Positions 37,162 to 50,321 of a stretch of 64,000 bases of DNA are shown here, piece by piece. The position numbers were made by a program, and so were the translations under genes. Under the pieces are notes generated by a model. That model was given only the letters and a program-made list of their open reading frames with translations. It made no database searches and had not been told where the DNA came from. The DNA comes from Tamarix chinensis. Its lineage: Eukaryota > Streptophyta > Magnoliopsida > Caryophyllales > Tamaricaceae. Location of the stretch: NCBI GenBank assembly GCA_030549775.1, contig CM060171.1:61934360-61998359 (forward strand). The letters run 5' to 3'. Numbering within the stretch: the stretch's first letter is position 1; each line of letters opens with the position of its first letter.

Positions 37162-37833
37162 TGTAACACCCCCAAATTTACTACCGAAAAATTTCGTTTA
37201 AATCCAGATGTTTAGCGGAAGCGAAAGAATTAAAATCGTAAACTTGGGGTATTACCGCCACACTTAGTACCAGACCGGTTCACTCCTACCGTTCCGATAC
37301 TAAGTGCTAAGGCTAAACTAAACAATCATTAAGTAAGAATCATCAAAACGTAGGTCCATAGTTAACATAGACCATTCATGAAAACCACGAGTCAACAACA
37401 GTTAAAATATCGTTAAGATTGCAACTTAAGAGTATGGTTTCAAAACAAGAAGCGTAGTACAAAATATAGCTAAATAAAACAGATCCCAATGGACCAATAT
37501 CCGGATCGCCTACTCACTCAAGTCAAGCCTTCCACCCCAAACTAGTAACCGATCAAACCTGCATAGGAGGTCTGCTCCCCACCATCGGTGGATCATCACA
37601 GGACCCATTCAATCAAGGTAGTATCAGTACAGGTCCAATACTGAGTAAGGGCGCAGGTGCGCTAAGGCCAAGCATACAATCACACCGCATAGCACACATA
37701 GCACAATCATATAAGTCATGCGATAACACACAAGATAAGGCCTGAGTACTTTCGGGTGACTTATTATTTATCCTCATTAATAAAATGTCCATTTCACACA
37801 TACTCTTTAATAACCCATGTGAGCGCGGGGGCC

Positions 37834-38312
37834 CCACTATTATAGCCGGTGGACCGGAAGATATACGCACAGGGCAGAACGCCTCTGATCCACTATTATA
37901 GCCGGTGGACTGGAAAATAAACGCACAGGGCAAAACGCCTCTGATCCACTATTATAGCCGGTGGACCGGATCATGGCCCCGACTCACATGGTGTTTCGCT
38001 TTAAGTACTTAGTATCTTTCCCATGGATTAACTTATTCGTTTGGTTTGTTGAGCACGAGATCCCCCACTATTATAGCCGGTGGACCGGAAGATAACGCAC
38101 AGGGCAGAACGCCTCTAATCCACTATTATAGCCGGTGGACCGGAAAATAAACGCACAGGACAGAACGCCTCTGATCCACTATTATAGCCGGTGGACCGGA
38201 AAATAAACGCACAGGGCAGAACGCCTCTGATCCACTATTATAGCCGGTGGACCGAAAAATAAACGCACAGGGCAGAACGCCTCTGATCCACTATTATAGC
38301 CGGTGGACCGGA
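37834..38312 (-). repeat. Two clusters of palindromic tandem units, LTR copy 2
   Basis: Units of ~54 bp read CACTATTATAGCCGGTGGAC then CGGA, with linkers such as AACGCACAGGGCAGAACGCC. Cluster A has three units and cluster B has five nearly identical ones, against three in the other copies, so B has expanded. The CCGGT-GG-ACCGG dyad is kept in most units. Confidence 0.92.
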
Positions 38313-39642
38313 TCACGGGCTCGACTCAACATCTTTCGCTTTACGTAATTAATGTCTTATCCGTGTCTTATTGAATCACATCACACCCTTGACATGCATG
38401 CGGTTAATACCCTACTACTTTCCCCTCCAAAGGGACCGTCCCATATTTTGAGACCCGTACCTCTTCTCACACCCGGCATCCATCCCTCGTAGACTTAGGT
38501 AAAGTAGCATATAGTAAGACACAAACTCCAAGGATATAGGCCATCCCAACACATATGATATCGACTCCGCATGTCCTCATCCCTCTAGGGTTCCTCCTTG
38601 GAGACTCTAATCGGACCTATGTGGCCCAACTCTTTCTTACTTACCCAAACATTACTTTGTTCTCTATCTCGCACCTCGTTTTTATTTGGAAATTCCCCAA
38701 ATGTATTACTTTATCTCCCAGGTTCACGTGTGACCGGCAAAACCCTAGATGGCCACCCAAAACCCTAGCACTTTACTTCCTCAACAAGTAACCTCCCTCT
38801 TTCACCCCAAAATCTCCCCTCTCCTTTAGAAAACCCATACTCATCCTTTATATAAGTGAATTCTCACTCTCAACCCCATACTCCATCCTCCCTTGATCAT
38901 TTTATTTTACCCTTATACCCTTCAATGTCCTCATTTTCTCCCAAAACCCTAATTGGGTCCCTTAGACACCCTTACATCGACCCACGTAAAATTTTGCACC
39001 CAAGTCTCCAATGGATCCATAACTTTAACATTATCTTATTTACTTCCCAAAATCAACCTTCCTCCAATAATATTCATCCCTACACATACTTTAGATACTC
39101 CATGCAGACTCCCCAACACCCACTTACTCGCAAAACCCTAATCAGATCCCTTATGCACCAACTCACGTACTATCTTTCATAATAAGTCTCCCATCACTCT
39201 AAGACTCTCCAAAACTCTCACTTACAACCCAAATCAACTTTTCCCACGTAAGGATCACGCCCATGCAAGATCTAGTTCCCCCATGCAAACTTCCCAAATG
39301 TCCACTTTTCCGTTGTTCTTTTATTATCATTTCATGCTACCAAAACCCTAGCATGCATGTCCTAGAGGGCCATATCATGTCACATCATCAACATCAAATA
39401 TCAACATAGAACATGTCATACTCATATAATGTAAGGCACATACATCATACCTCATTATCCACGCTGCGCTACACAAACGGTTTATTCATAACACATGCAT
39501 AATACACATTATCATGGCATACCCATCATTCATCAACACATTATATTACACATAGCACAAGGCCATAGCTTCGTCCTTACCTAATACGACACCGGTCTTG
39601 GAGCACGCTCCTACGCCTCCTCCGGATGTCGACTTGACTCAC

Positions 39643-39984
39643 CTATAAAAGGGAAAACTAGAGGTTACTTTTCCTCCGACCAAAACACTATTCTTTCTAC
39701 CTTACCCTTATCTTTAACTTACCATTAGGGCTAAAAATAATAATATTACTTTTATAAGTAAAAGTATGGTAATTATTCTTAAGGTAGCTAATCATGCTAC
39801 TACTAATAAGAGTAGGTATTAATAGTTACAATAATTTAAAGTAATTTTAATAATATTTATTATTAACGGTAGTAGTTCAATGTTACTAATAATGATGATA
39901 GTAGTAGCAATAGTAAGGTTAGTGGTATGTGAAATATTACTAATAGTGACAAGGAACTAAAATAATAATAATAATAACAATAAC

Positions 39985-40023
<39 letters not shown>

Positions 40024-40284
40024 CATGATAATAATGATAATAGTAATACTATTAATAATAACAATAAGGATGTTAAAATAATAATACTAAAGTCATAAGT
40101 CACTAATAATATTAATACTAACAATTATAAATAAATCAAGGTTAGGTTGAATGATAATAATAATAATAACCATAATAATAATAAAGATAATAATAATAAC
40201 ATTGATAATAATAATAATAATACTTCTAAAAATAATTAACATTGTATAACAAGGGTTTAGGGTTTGGGGAGCTTAGAGGACCAC
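39643..40284 (-). other. Predicted intron in LTR copy 2
   Basis: Minus-strand borders are CACCCCTAG|GTGGTCC and CCTTTTATAG|GTGAGTC. The 642-bp segment holds the (AAT)n tract (39960-40230 on the plus strand). It is the counterpart of 21503-22204 in copy 1 and of nothing in copy 4. The following 62-bp block is 39581-39642. Confidence 0.6.
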
Positions 40285-40758
40285 CTAGGGGTGCTGGTGG
40301 CACAGGTGGCGGTGCACGGCGCACGGCGGCGGTGGCGGCGGCGTTAGAGGGAGAAGGAAGGTGGAGAAGTGGTGGAGGGGAAAGGAAGGGAAATGAGAGG
40401 TTGGCAGGGGAAACAGAGGGTCTAGGGAGGTTGGGGAAGCTCCCTTGGTGGTTTTGGGAGGTAGAGGAGGTGCTGGAAGTGGCGGCACGGCGATGGGCGG
40501 CGGTGAGAAGGGCGGTGGAGTTCGAGATGGGTTTGGTCGGGAAGGGCACTTTGCACGCCTGGGGCGGCGCGTGCAGAGCAAACCGAGGGGTCAGGGAGGC
40601 TTGGGTAGGTGGAGGGTGATGCAGGGAAGGGTTTCGGGGGTGGATCGAGCGGTGGCGATGGGCGGCGGCGACGGGGCGGCGATCTGAAGAGGGGGCGGCG
40701 CAAGAGGTGATTTCTGGGTATGATTTTTGAAAGAGCCCGACGCTGGGGCTTGTGGGGG

Positions 40759-40766
40759 TATTTATA
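40759..40766 (-). promoter_or_regulatory. TATA box of LTR copy 2
   Basis: Minus-strand GAGCCTATAAATACCCCCAC, the same as in copy 1. The 20-bp palindrome is 90 bp upstream in sense. Confidence 0.75.
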
Positions 40767-40856
40767 GGCTCGAATTGGGAAAATCGAGAGAGGGGGCAAG
40801 GGAGGACAGGTCAGGCGGCGGTTTGGGGCACGCCCGCCGGCAGGGGCGGCCGACGC

Positions 40857-40876
40857 AGGTCTGCCATGGCAGACCT
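40857..40876. promoter_or_regulatory. 20-bp perfect palindrome, LTR copy 2
   Basis: AGGTCTGCCATGGCAGACCT, identical to 20921-20940. In copy 4 the matching place (near 54490) reads AAGTCTACCATTGTAGGCCA, where the dyad is eroded mainly by transitions. Confidence 0.8.
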
Positions 40877-41679
40877 ATGTGCTGGTCGGGAAAAGAAGAG
40901 AAAAGGTGTGGGGCGGCCTAGGGATGATGGGGGGTGTCGGCTGGTCGAGGGAGGGTGGCCGGCAGGGCAGAAAAGGGGAAAGGCGGCGTGCAGGCGGCGC
41001 GGGCAGGCGGTCGGCGCAGAGGGGGAAGGGCGGCGTGTTGCAGGTCGCACGCGGGAGGAAGGAGAAAAGGGAAAGGGGCTGGACTGGTCGGTCCAGGAGA
41101 GAAAAGAAACAGAACCGGCCGGGCGGTTTGGCGAAGGAGAAGCAGGCCAGGCCTGCATGCGAGACGGGGGGAAAGGGGGAGAGAACCGACCTGGGCCGGT
41201 GGGCTGGCCCAGTCGGGGAAATGGGGGAGAGAAGGGAGAAAGGAGAGGGGGGGGGAAGAGAAAAGAGAAAAGGAAAATAAGGGAGAAAAAGGGATTAAGG
41301 AAAATAATTAAGGAAGAAAATAATTAATATGATTTATGGGGTGAGTTATAGTATTTTTAGTAGAAAATTAAAATTTTAGTAATTTATCTTAATATATCTA
41401 ATTATATTAGTTTAAAAAGGTAGCTTTTAGAAAAATATTGGTTTAAACCTTATTTAAATAAAATGAGTATGATAAAATAGTAATTTATTTATTTTAATTT
41501 ATTAAACGCTCACATCTAATTTGGTATACTTAAAACCCCCAAAATAATTAAGTTAAATAAATTTAAAAGGTAAAATCCTCAACGTAATTAAATTAAATAA
41601 GTTTAAGAGTTAAATTATTCCTAATAAAAGTAATTTATTAAATTATAGGCTTTTAAAATTTTCGAGGGATTACAATAAC

Positions 41680-42530
41680 ACTCTCGAGCGACTATTCTCC
41701 TATATATATATATATATATATATATAAACAACACCTTGATCCTCACTCACGTATTCTTCCACTTTAAATCATTAGTATCTTCTCTATAGGTTATACTGTT
41801 ATATTTTTATTTCACGATGAGTAAGGGATCCACTATTCTTAATTTGGTGGAACAGACTGAAATACGTTCTTGGGGTAGAATGCTTCCTAGTCACTATTCT
41901 TTCTGATAGAATAGAGATTAAAAACATCACTTTCTTGGGCTATTCATGTGTTCTCTAACTTTAAGTGATTAGTATCTTATTCAAGATTGATTCTTAGGCA
42001 TCAAACACATCAAAGCAGATAAACACATAACTTAGCTCACAGTTTTCACATCCTTTCAAACCCTAAATAAACAACATTTAGCATTCATTCTCCCATATTG
42101 ATTATTACACACAACTTATATTATATCATCTTAAAATATCATCATTATTATCATACACAAAATGCATAGTCTAGTTCCCATGTCATATACATACCTTAAT
42201 AATCTTATTTCAAAGTATTACTCATAGAAATATCCAAAGCCCTAATTCCATAGATTAGCCATAATACCCCCCATGAAATTCATATGGTTGCCAAAGCTAA
42301 TAAATAACCTCATAGGGTTAAACATTAGTAATGTATTCAAAATTCCATTGACCTCTATATTTTACACATGGAATAATGATGTTATCATTATAAGATATTA
42401 TGCCAAAATTAACCATTAATTCATTGAAGGACCCTAAAACAACAATAACACTTCCAAGCGTTCTCATGATATCATTATCATATTTTAATCTACTGATGAG
42501 TTCATATTTTAACATATTTTATACCCTTAT
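41680..42530 (-). mobile_element. Old long-LTR fragment, right piece
   Basis: It continues the fragment at 37076-37161. Drifted units are visible: CACTATTCTTAATTTGGTGG at 41831-41850 and TCACTATTCTTTCTGATAG near 41900. The phrase ACTTTAAGTGATTAGTATCTT near 41958 matches the spacer after each cluster in copies 2-5. A (TA)n run lies at 41700-41726. The remainder is AT-rich and fades out. Confidence 0.6.
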
Positions 42531-42539
42531 AATCTTAGT

Positions 42540-44330
42540 TTTTGATAGTTTATTTAACTAATATAGGGGAATAAGTATTGTTTTATGCTTAAGTAGTAAA
42601 ATTTGCATAAATTTTATTATTTGAGCTAAAATGATATAAATTAAGTAAATTTAGAATAAAATATTATTTATTAATATTTATTGAATTTTATTTTGTAGGT
42701 TTTTTTATTTTAAAAAAAAATTAAAAAAAAGATAAGACCTTTGGACCAACGGCCGAAGGCCGAAGGCCCAAAGGCCTGTAACAAAATAAACCAAACAGAC
42801 GACGAAAAGAAACCAAACAAGCCACAATACGAAGCCGCACGACGGGTGTGTGAGGGCTGACGTGGCGTGGGAAACAAAAATTATAAAGAGCCGCAAAGGA
42901 CAGAGGAAAAGGAGCGATAGGGGGCGCGGCAGAGCCGCAGAGAAAAAGAGAAGGAGAGCCTTCTCAGGCTCGGAAGTGTGCGGTCGAGAGCCTTCGGAGG
43001 CTCGGTGGAACGCAGCAGGCAGAGCGAGAGGCTCGACAGAGTTTTCAGCCGCAGAGAGTAGGAGGCGTGCGGGCTGACGTGGAACGAAAAGGGGAGACAG
43101 TGCGGTAGACGCTGAGTGCGGCACGGAACCCGAGGCAGCGACGCGTCAGCCCTGACAGCCGCCAGCCGGGAAAAAGAAGAAAAAGAAAAAGAATATTACA
43201 CTGAAATCAAGGCACCGAAGGAAGAAAAATTAGAGGAAGAATTTAATATCCGGTAGAATTTATTTCAGATAAAATTAATTTTTATCTGAATAAATTCTTG
43301 ATCTTTAATTCAAAATTAATTCCGGTTATTTCTTTCTCTTATTTTTAATTTATATTTTAGATATATATTTCTGTGTAATTAATTCTTTAATTATGAGTGG
43401 CTGATTATTTATTGTTAGGGAATGAATTGAAACCCTAGACTATGGTTTGGCTTATAATTTTATTTTCTTTGTTTCGTGAGATTGTTTCTTGACTCTATAT
43501 TAATTGCTATCATTTATATGTATAATTCTACCAAGTATAGTTTATTTGGTGCATGCCTTGTTCTGGTACCTCATAAGTGACAGTATGTAGGATTAATTGC
43601 ATGCTAGGTGGCCATCTAAATATACTAGAATTTATATGTATAAATTGCAGCTAGGTTAGATAACAATTCACCTAATCTTTTTGTGATTCTAACCGAAGTG
43701 GTAAAACGTTTCGATACGTGTGGGTCAAGAAAAGGAAATACAGCTAGACATGCTTTTTGTACTAGTTTGGGTACTTAGATTGACAGCCTTCCGCTTACAC
43801 TTAATGCATTAAATCTAGTTAAATATAGGAGGCGCTTGTTGCTGCTATACTGCTAGTATTTAATAGGGTTAATATTGGCGCTTTGTCGTATTAATTTAAT
43901 TAAGGGAAGTAATATAAGGTGTATAGACCTGCTTTTGGTGTGCAACTTGGTCGATCTCTTTCTCACGATTAAAAGATGACTTAGAAATAAATATTATATT
44001 ACAACCTAGTCTAGTGGTGGATTTTTATTTCCCTAACATATTTTTCATATCTGCGGTTTCCCATTATTTTCCATTATTTTCATTATTAGTTTACTTTATT
44101 CTATTTAATCCTTTTATTATTTTGATAAACCCCCATTAGTATTTTTCTTATTCATTTATTTTGTATTATTTAGGATTTTTATTTTTAGTTTGAGTTTTAT
44201 TTTCAAGCTAGTTAGATAGAGGTGAGCCCTCTCAATCCCCGGTTTAGAACGATACCCTTATTTACCAGTGCTACAATTGACAACAAGAGGGTTTAAATTG
44301 CGTGCCGGCTACGGTCACACCATCTACCTA
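42540..44330 (+). mobile_element. LTR-like retroelement fragment with GC-rich promoter (Tat/Athila-type?)
   Basis: A GC-rich pocket (42735-43160) opens with direct repeats GGCCGAAGGCCGAAGGCCCA and contains a TATA-like AATTATAAAGAGCC at 42880-42893, then a long AT-rich leader. Phrases such as TGCATGCTAGGTGGCCATCTA near 43600 and the final CCCCGGTTTAGAACGATACC followed by GAGGGTTTAAATTGCGTGCC are of a kind found in LTRs of large Ty3/gypsy elements of plants. That class is a recollection of style, not a proven match. No coding region, second LTR or target duplication was found. Confidence 0.45.
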
Positions 44331-44603
44331 ACACATAAAATACCAAAATTGTCTTAATATCCTATAATGACTAATTTACCCTTAAGAACAAACAATAACC
44401 TTTAATTTATAAATTCTTATACCTTCCACACATATTATTTTTCAAATCCACCAATTATCATCATACCACATAAAAATCATTATGTCCACTTATCAAACTC
44501 ATTTATTCTATATTTCATGTTATAAGATATATTTCTCACAAGTTTGTCATTAACATAACAATATCACATCCATACTTCTTAGCCATTAGCACTTCCTTCC
44601 AAC
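44331..44603. other. AT-rich DNA with TTACCAAAAT-like words, flank of the CACTA end
   Basis: ATACCAAAATTGTC and CTAATTTACCCTTAAG near 44340-44395 resemble units of the minisatellite at 55890-56890. It may be the far part of the old LTR fragment ending near 42530, with 42540-44330 inserted. Confidence 0.35.
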
Positions 44604-44639
44604 CACTACCCTAGAAAGAGGTTTTGATAACTATGATTT

Positions 44640-45200
44640 TATGATTTTAATAATGATTCTAAACCATTATTGGATTGCCCATTATTAAAGCTTTAATAAT
44701 GGTTCATAACCGTTATAAAAAGTATATAAAAAACTACCAATATTGGGTTAAACTTGGTATTTAATAACATTTTTTATATAAAAACCATTATTAAAACTAG
44801 GTTTTAATAATAGTTTGTAAGTTACAACCATTGTTAAAAATAATGTTTTAGTCCAAAAAATATTGTTAAAAAGTCAACAAATTAAGGTTTTAATCATTGG
44901 TTACACATTTATTAAACCTTAATACATATTAAACAAGCATTAAATGGATCTTTTAATAATGGTTTTGAGGTAAACCATTGTTAACACACAATCAATTTAG
45001 GGTTTTAATCGTTGATTTTGCACTTATTAAACCCTAATTGAAATTAAATTCCAATTTTTAATCATGGTTTTAAGAATAACCATTATTAAAAATGGTTTTA
45101 ATAACGGTTCTTACTTGAAACCATTATTAAAACATCTTTCATAATTGTTTTAAGTAAGATTAAGTAAGAACCATTATTAAAACTTGTCTGGTTTTTTAAA
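44640..45200. repeat. CACTA subterminal repeats
   Basis: More than ten copies of AACCATTATTAAAA-like or TTTTAATAATGGTT-like words in both orientations. In active CACTA elements such short subterminal repeats bind the element's accessory DNA-binding protein. The matching field of the second element is 62280-62720, more diverged. Confidence 0.75.
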
Positions 45201-45914
45201 TTCTTGTTGTTTTGTTCCAACCCACATACACAATTGTATATTCAAATATTTACCAAATTTGTAATGTAAAACAACACCAATTCATATAGACATGCATGCC
45301 TTCCTCTCGAATGATACTACATATTTTTAGTCAATCTCTAATTGGTATGTCTCAATACACCAGGCATACTTATGAATTAAAATTAGTAGGCATACCACAA
45401 CTTGGTAGCTCTACACTCCAAAGTCAAAAATCCATAGCCTAGATGACTAAAAGACATAGATGAAGTAAAAATCTAAATGTACATGTAGAATGTAGATCTC
45501 TAATAATGAATGTATGAGTGCATATGCTTGGCCCATTAGTCTCAAACTTCATCAATTTCATCATCATTGCATTTTTAATTATTTAGTTAGTACTTAGGTC
45601 AAGTACCAAATATATAATTCATGATTAATTAATGGAAAAATATGAAAAAACAAACATACATGGCTTAGATTTATGTTGACCAATATATTTTAGACTATCA
45701 TATCTATTGCTCTACATACATAGTATCTACAATCATTATCATTCTGCTATTGTGGATACTATCAATTAAATTCAGTTAGCTCTCTAACTATTAGATATTA
45801 ATTCAAATTAAAACAAAATATAAAAATAGTTATCTTCCTACTTACCATTACATGCTCATATTCAAGACTCTTTGGATTTAGGACACCATTCCCACCTCTC
45901 CTCTGATATGTCAT

Positions 45915-46286
45915 CTATAGTGCCCTAATAAATTGAGTTAGATATACAATACTGTAACTATATATACCTAAAATAATTAAAGTAGAATATATACATAAAT
46001 AAGCTAATGAATTAAGATGTAAAAAGTATATTAACATGTCGATAAATTCTTTCCCACCACGACTAGTGATGTCAAAAGGCATGTCATATGTTCGAAGGGA
46101 ATCAAACACATAAAATTTATTAAGATCAGGTTGGATGGCGTACAAAACCCAATGTTCATTTATTAGGTAAGGAATGAGATATAGCTTGTTGTATCCCTTA
46201 ATCAAAATTTGATCCGCTAAATAGTATATGTGACTACCCTCTCTTATTGTGGTAGAGTCGGCTATATAGTATGGGCACAATAACAA
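45915..46286 (-). pseudogene. Ulp1-like cysteine protease fragment in CACTA element
   Basis: Minus-strand frame has IPYLINEHWVLYAIQPDLNK followed by FYVFDSL. The HW and following D match the His and Asp of the C48 (Ulp1/SUMO protease) fold seen in many plant CACTA and MULE elements. The catalytic Cys segment is not found in frame. It is probably an exon of a larger, decayed gene. Confidence 0.65.
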
Positions 46287-47207
46287 TGCATAATTGTTAA
46301 TAACTGATAAATCATATAGAGGTCACAAAAATTCCAATGCAACAAGAAGTACTAAAATATGAAACATAAAATCATACTTATGTAACATATACGACAACTC
46401 TCGTGGTTGATATCCACTCCATAAAATTTAAGCACATGATTATTTGAATATTAATAAAATATTATTAATCAAAAAAATTAATTATTATCTAATAAATACC
46501 TTAAATCCTCTGAAAGATGATATGCAATAAATTAGTTCCACCTTTCTTGATCAATGAAACTATATCGTTTGGGTGGGTTCTGGCGTAGAGAGCCATCCCT
46601 CTTTTTGTACAATTTTCTACTATCCAAGTATGCCTTCAATGTTTTTAAAAGCTCACCACAATGTCTAAGAAGCCATTTCTACCTAGTCTTCAGGATATTG
46701 AAGAATCTTTACAAAATAAGACATATAGATGTATACTGATGTTAATGTATTAATATTAATAATAGTTGACATAAAAAAATGATCTAGTAAAACAACATAT
46801 TTACTATGAATTCCTCCTAAATATGCCATTTATGACCCTTTGGAACCTACTTTCAATTATTATAAGAGATAGGAACACAATTACGAGCGACGAGTGAAAT
46901 GTACGTTAGAAACATGTTTGCATATCGGCTAATAAGAAGATTGTAAGTATTTCATCCCAACTCGACTTGTTCTCTTCTATTCCGCAAGTCTATGATTATT
47001 CTCATAATATTAGTTCCTCTCCTCCCTTCTTCATCACTACTTTCCCTATCAAATTTTTTGTTCGCCATATCTTTACAAAAAATTAATAAATAAACTATAT
47101 TAGAATGATATGTATTAACCATAGTATACCACTAAATTATTTTTTGATACAATAAATATTCATTGAGGAAGGTTGAAATATGCATTAAAAAACACATATA
47201 TCATATA

Positions 47208-47765
47208 TTATAATATTGTTACCCTAATTGCCTTTTTTTCCTTCTTTTTTTCCCTTATTTTTGGATGGGTTTCAAGATTTGATACATATGTTACTTCACG
47301 ATGATCATCCCTGACATATATTTCCTCCTCATTAATGTTATTGTTATCATTGTTCAATAATTGTGTTGTTTGCATAGTTGAGCCACATTCTTTATCCCAA
47401 TTGGCATTATTTTCACCATTGCATTCATTATCATATCTTTTTTTCATAGATAGTACCACATACCATATGTTATTAATAGGATCAGTGACAAAAACTACTT
47501 GTGTCACTTGTGGTGTCATGAATAGGTATTGTTTATGCCTTACCCTATTGAGATCTACTAATGTGAATCCATCTTCATATCTAACCTTATAGCTATTATC
47601 AATCCATCTGTAGCTGAATACATGGACTTTAAATATAGTGTAATCTAACTCCCATATATGTTCAATCACACTATAATAACTCATATTAGTATAGGTTGGA
47701 TTCTTACCCTTCTCACTAGCAACATGCATTGCCTTAGCCACTAAAGTTACTCCACTATTCTGCAT
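47208..47765 (-). pseudogene. DUF4216 segment of CACTA transposase gene
   Basis: SYYSVIEHIWELDYTIFKV, FSYRWIDN, DGFTLVDLNRVRHK and FVTDPINNIWYVVL follow the DUF4216 pattern that sits downstream of TNP2 in plant CACTA elements. The open frame of 185 residues is uninterrupted here and ends in an Asn/Asp-rich and Lys-rich tail. Function of the domain is unknown. Confidence 0.8.
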
Positions 47766-48099
47766 TATACTCTTCTCATCTTGCTTCTTATATAAAAAGT
47801 GTAACCGTTAATCGTATAACTGGTATATAAAAAAAACTTCATAATGAGGTTTTTGAGACAACCAATGTATGGTTTAGAAATTTAAATTTGGGGAATGTCT
47901 AATGAGTGTAATGATGCAATCTCTTAGCCAATCAATAAAGCAAAGATTACGTTTATTGATTATCCATTTCTCAGTCTTTGATATATTTTCAGTCCTTAAC
48001 GAAAGTATATGTTCTTCAATATATGGTTGAACATCATTATTGTTGTGTAATACATATAGATGTGCTTTATGAAATATGTTAGGGTCTACACACCCAAAC

Positions 48100-50321
48100 T
48101 GTTTTCCCCTTAATTCTCTATCCTTCTATTTTTCCTACATGTTGAGATTTAGGAATACCAAGGGCTTCATCATTTGATAAATACTTCGTGCAAAATTCAA
48201 TTGCCTCTTCTACAAGGTAACTCTCAACAATGAATCCTTTTGGCCAATATCAATTCTTCACAAAACCTTTTATCAACTTCACAGATTGCTCAAAGGGGTA
48301 CATCCAATGGTCATGAATAGGTCCTAGCATTTTTATCTCATAAACTAAATAAATAGTTATATGTACCATAATGTCAAAGAATGAGGGTGGAAAATACATT
48401 TCAAGCTAGCATAAAGTAATCAACATCCCTCTTTGCAAAGCATCCAAACTATTAGGATATACAACTTTGGAGTAGAGGGCATTAAAGAACCAACAAAACC
48501 TCGTGATAGTAATTCAAACACGCTTCGCCAAAATTCCACGTATCGCTATTGACAATAAGTGTTGCATTAAAATATGATAATCATGAGAATTCATATTAAC
48601 TATTTTCAACTCCTTCATCAATATAAGCCTTTTTACATCTAAAGAATACCCTTCTAGAACCTTAACACTGTTACAGAATTCACAAAATGAAATTTTCTCT
48701 TTTTTGGAGAAAGTATGACAAGATGGTGGTAAATATGTTCTTCTTCCATTGTCTTGTAGTGTTAGTTCCTCTCTAATGCCCATTTATTCCATATCCATTT
48801 GAGCATTGATGCTATATTTAGTATTTTGTGGAACATTAATTAGTGTACCAACAAGACTATCATATATATTTTTCTCGATATGCACCACATCATAAGCATA
48901 TCTCAAGTATAGAGATTCCTAATAAGGAAGGTTGAAAAATATAGACATCTTCTTCCACCTAATTGATAGAGGCTTATCTTTATTCTTCTTCCTAAACTTG
49001 ACACTCAAATGTTTTATCTTTAGCCATACTTGTTGACTCATCAATAGGATTGGTGATTTCCCTTCTTTTTGGAAGCCATCGAACACTTTCCTTTACCTAC
49101 GATAATGATGATTCTTCAGTAAAAATCTATGATGCCTGAGGAAGACAGTCTTTTAGCCATATGTTAGCTAAACAAATGAAGTATTCTCCTCACTGATTGA
49201 GCATATATAATGTCCTTTCACACTATAACCTGAATAGTTACCATACACTGGAAAATTATTTACAGTTCAGAGTAACATTACTCTCAAAGTGAAATTGTCT
49301 TCACTGTATGCATCAAATAATTCAATGACCATATCCCATAAGAACCTTAAATCAGCATTCAGAGGTGCCAAATAAACAATAATATCATTCCCTTGTTGGT
49401 TTGGCCCCAAAATGAGTAAAAATAACATCATATACTTGTGTTTCATATAGAACCACAAAGGTAGATTGTATGTAGACACAATCACCAGCCATATACTATA
49501 AGTGCCTTGATTATGTCGATTCATTCCATTCATGGAAAGTGCAAGGAACATGTTTCTTTCTTCTTTATAGAATTCAGAGAACAAGCCATCAATCATAATC
49601 CATTGTGGAGAGTTAAATGGATGCCTAAGAAGTCTGTCATCCATCTTCTAATCAGCATGCCATCTCGAGTTCTTGGAATCTTCAACATCATTAAACATCC
49701 GCTTGAATCTTGGTGTCATAGAAAAATACCATAACATCCCATCTGGCACCTTGTTATTCTTATATCATCATGCTTTGCTTTCAGGATTAAGACAACTATC
49801 CAAAGATGCATTCTCATTACAAAATAAAATACAATCATTAGGGCATACATGCATCTTCTCATCACTCATGCCCATAGAGGAAAGGATCTTCTTTGCTTCA
49901 TAATTTCGTAAAGCTTTTATAACTCTATCATTTACATGCTTTTAACTTATACGACTTTAAAGTAGCAAATAATTGAGTAAACGTCTTATAATCATCGTAA
50001 AAAAGTTTCTCTGATTCATTCATCAACTTCTCGAACATTTTTAGACAATCCTAAACACTTTCCTCAACCTTTTGATTCACATCCTTTAATGAATATCCCT
50101 CATAGTTCTCAAATGATGATCCACTACTTTCCCTCCTAACTTTCTCATTATCATACTCAGATTCTATCTCACCATGCCATATCCTACAAGCATAACTCAA
50201 ACAATGACAGACTATTCTACTAGAGTCTCGAGCATGTTCAATTACAAACTTGATGAAAAACTCCACTCATTCGTTATATTCTCTAGATAAATAATTTACA
50301 GACAACCATTTCTGATCCATA
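48100..50321 (-). pseudogene. TNP2-type CACTA transposase remains
   Basis: It starts MDQKWLSVNYLSREYNE followed at once by a stop, then VEFFIKFVIEHARDSSRIVC: the transposase-associated N-terminal domain, with an internal deletion before IWHGEIE. Then MSDEKMHVCPNDCILFCNE (~49830), HPFNSPQWIMIDGLF and STYNLPLWFYMKHKYMML (49440-49640). YDVVHIEKNIYDSLVGTL and the DUF4218 text MNSHDYHILMQHLLSIAIRG follow (48540-48900), ending LVEEAIEFCTKYLSNDEALG near 48170. It is broken by several stops and frameshifts. Confidence 0.88.

Larger units (their letters stand above)
37162..41674 (-). mobile_element. Long solo LTR, copy 2 (4513 bp, TSD ATAAC)
   Basis: Plus-strand ends are TGTAACACCCCC and GAGGGATTACA, with perfect duplications ATAAC at 37157-37161 and 41675-41679. 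It is the reverse complement of copy 1 with the same parts: hairpin (37261-37306), clusters A (37834-37970, three units) and B (38065-38312, five units), second splice donor (39580), 62-bp block, (AAT)n-bearing GT-AG segment (39643-40284), GC-rich leader, TATA (40759-40766) and palindrome (40857-40876). Transcription would run to the left. Open frames in the GC-rich part differ between copies and are not taken as genes. Confidence 0.92.

Noticed and set aside
37834..38312. Regular repeats with spacers, CRISPR-like
   Set aside because: Plant DNA, spacers are nearly identical to one another, no cas genes, and the array lies inside an LTR.
40226..41327. Open frames in the GC-rich part of LTR copy 2
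   Set aside because: Same reason: low-complexity, both strands at once, no domain, not conserved in frame with copy 1 or copy 4.
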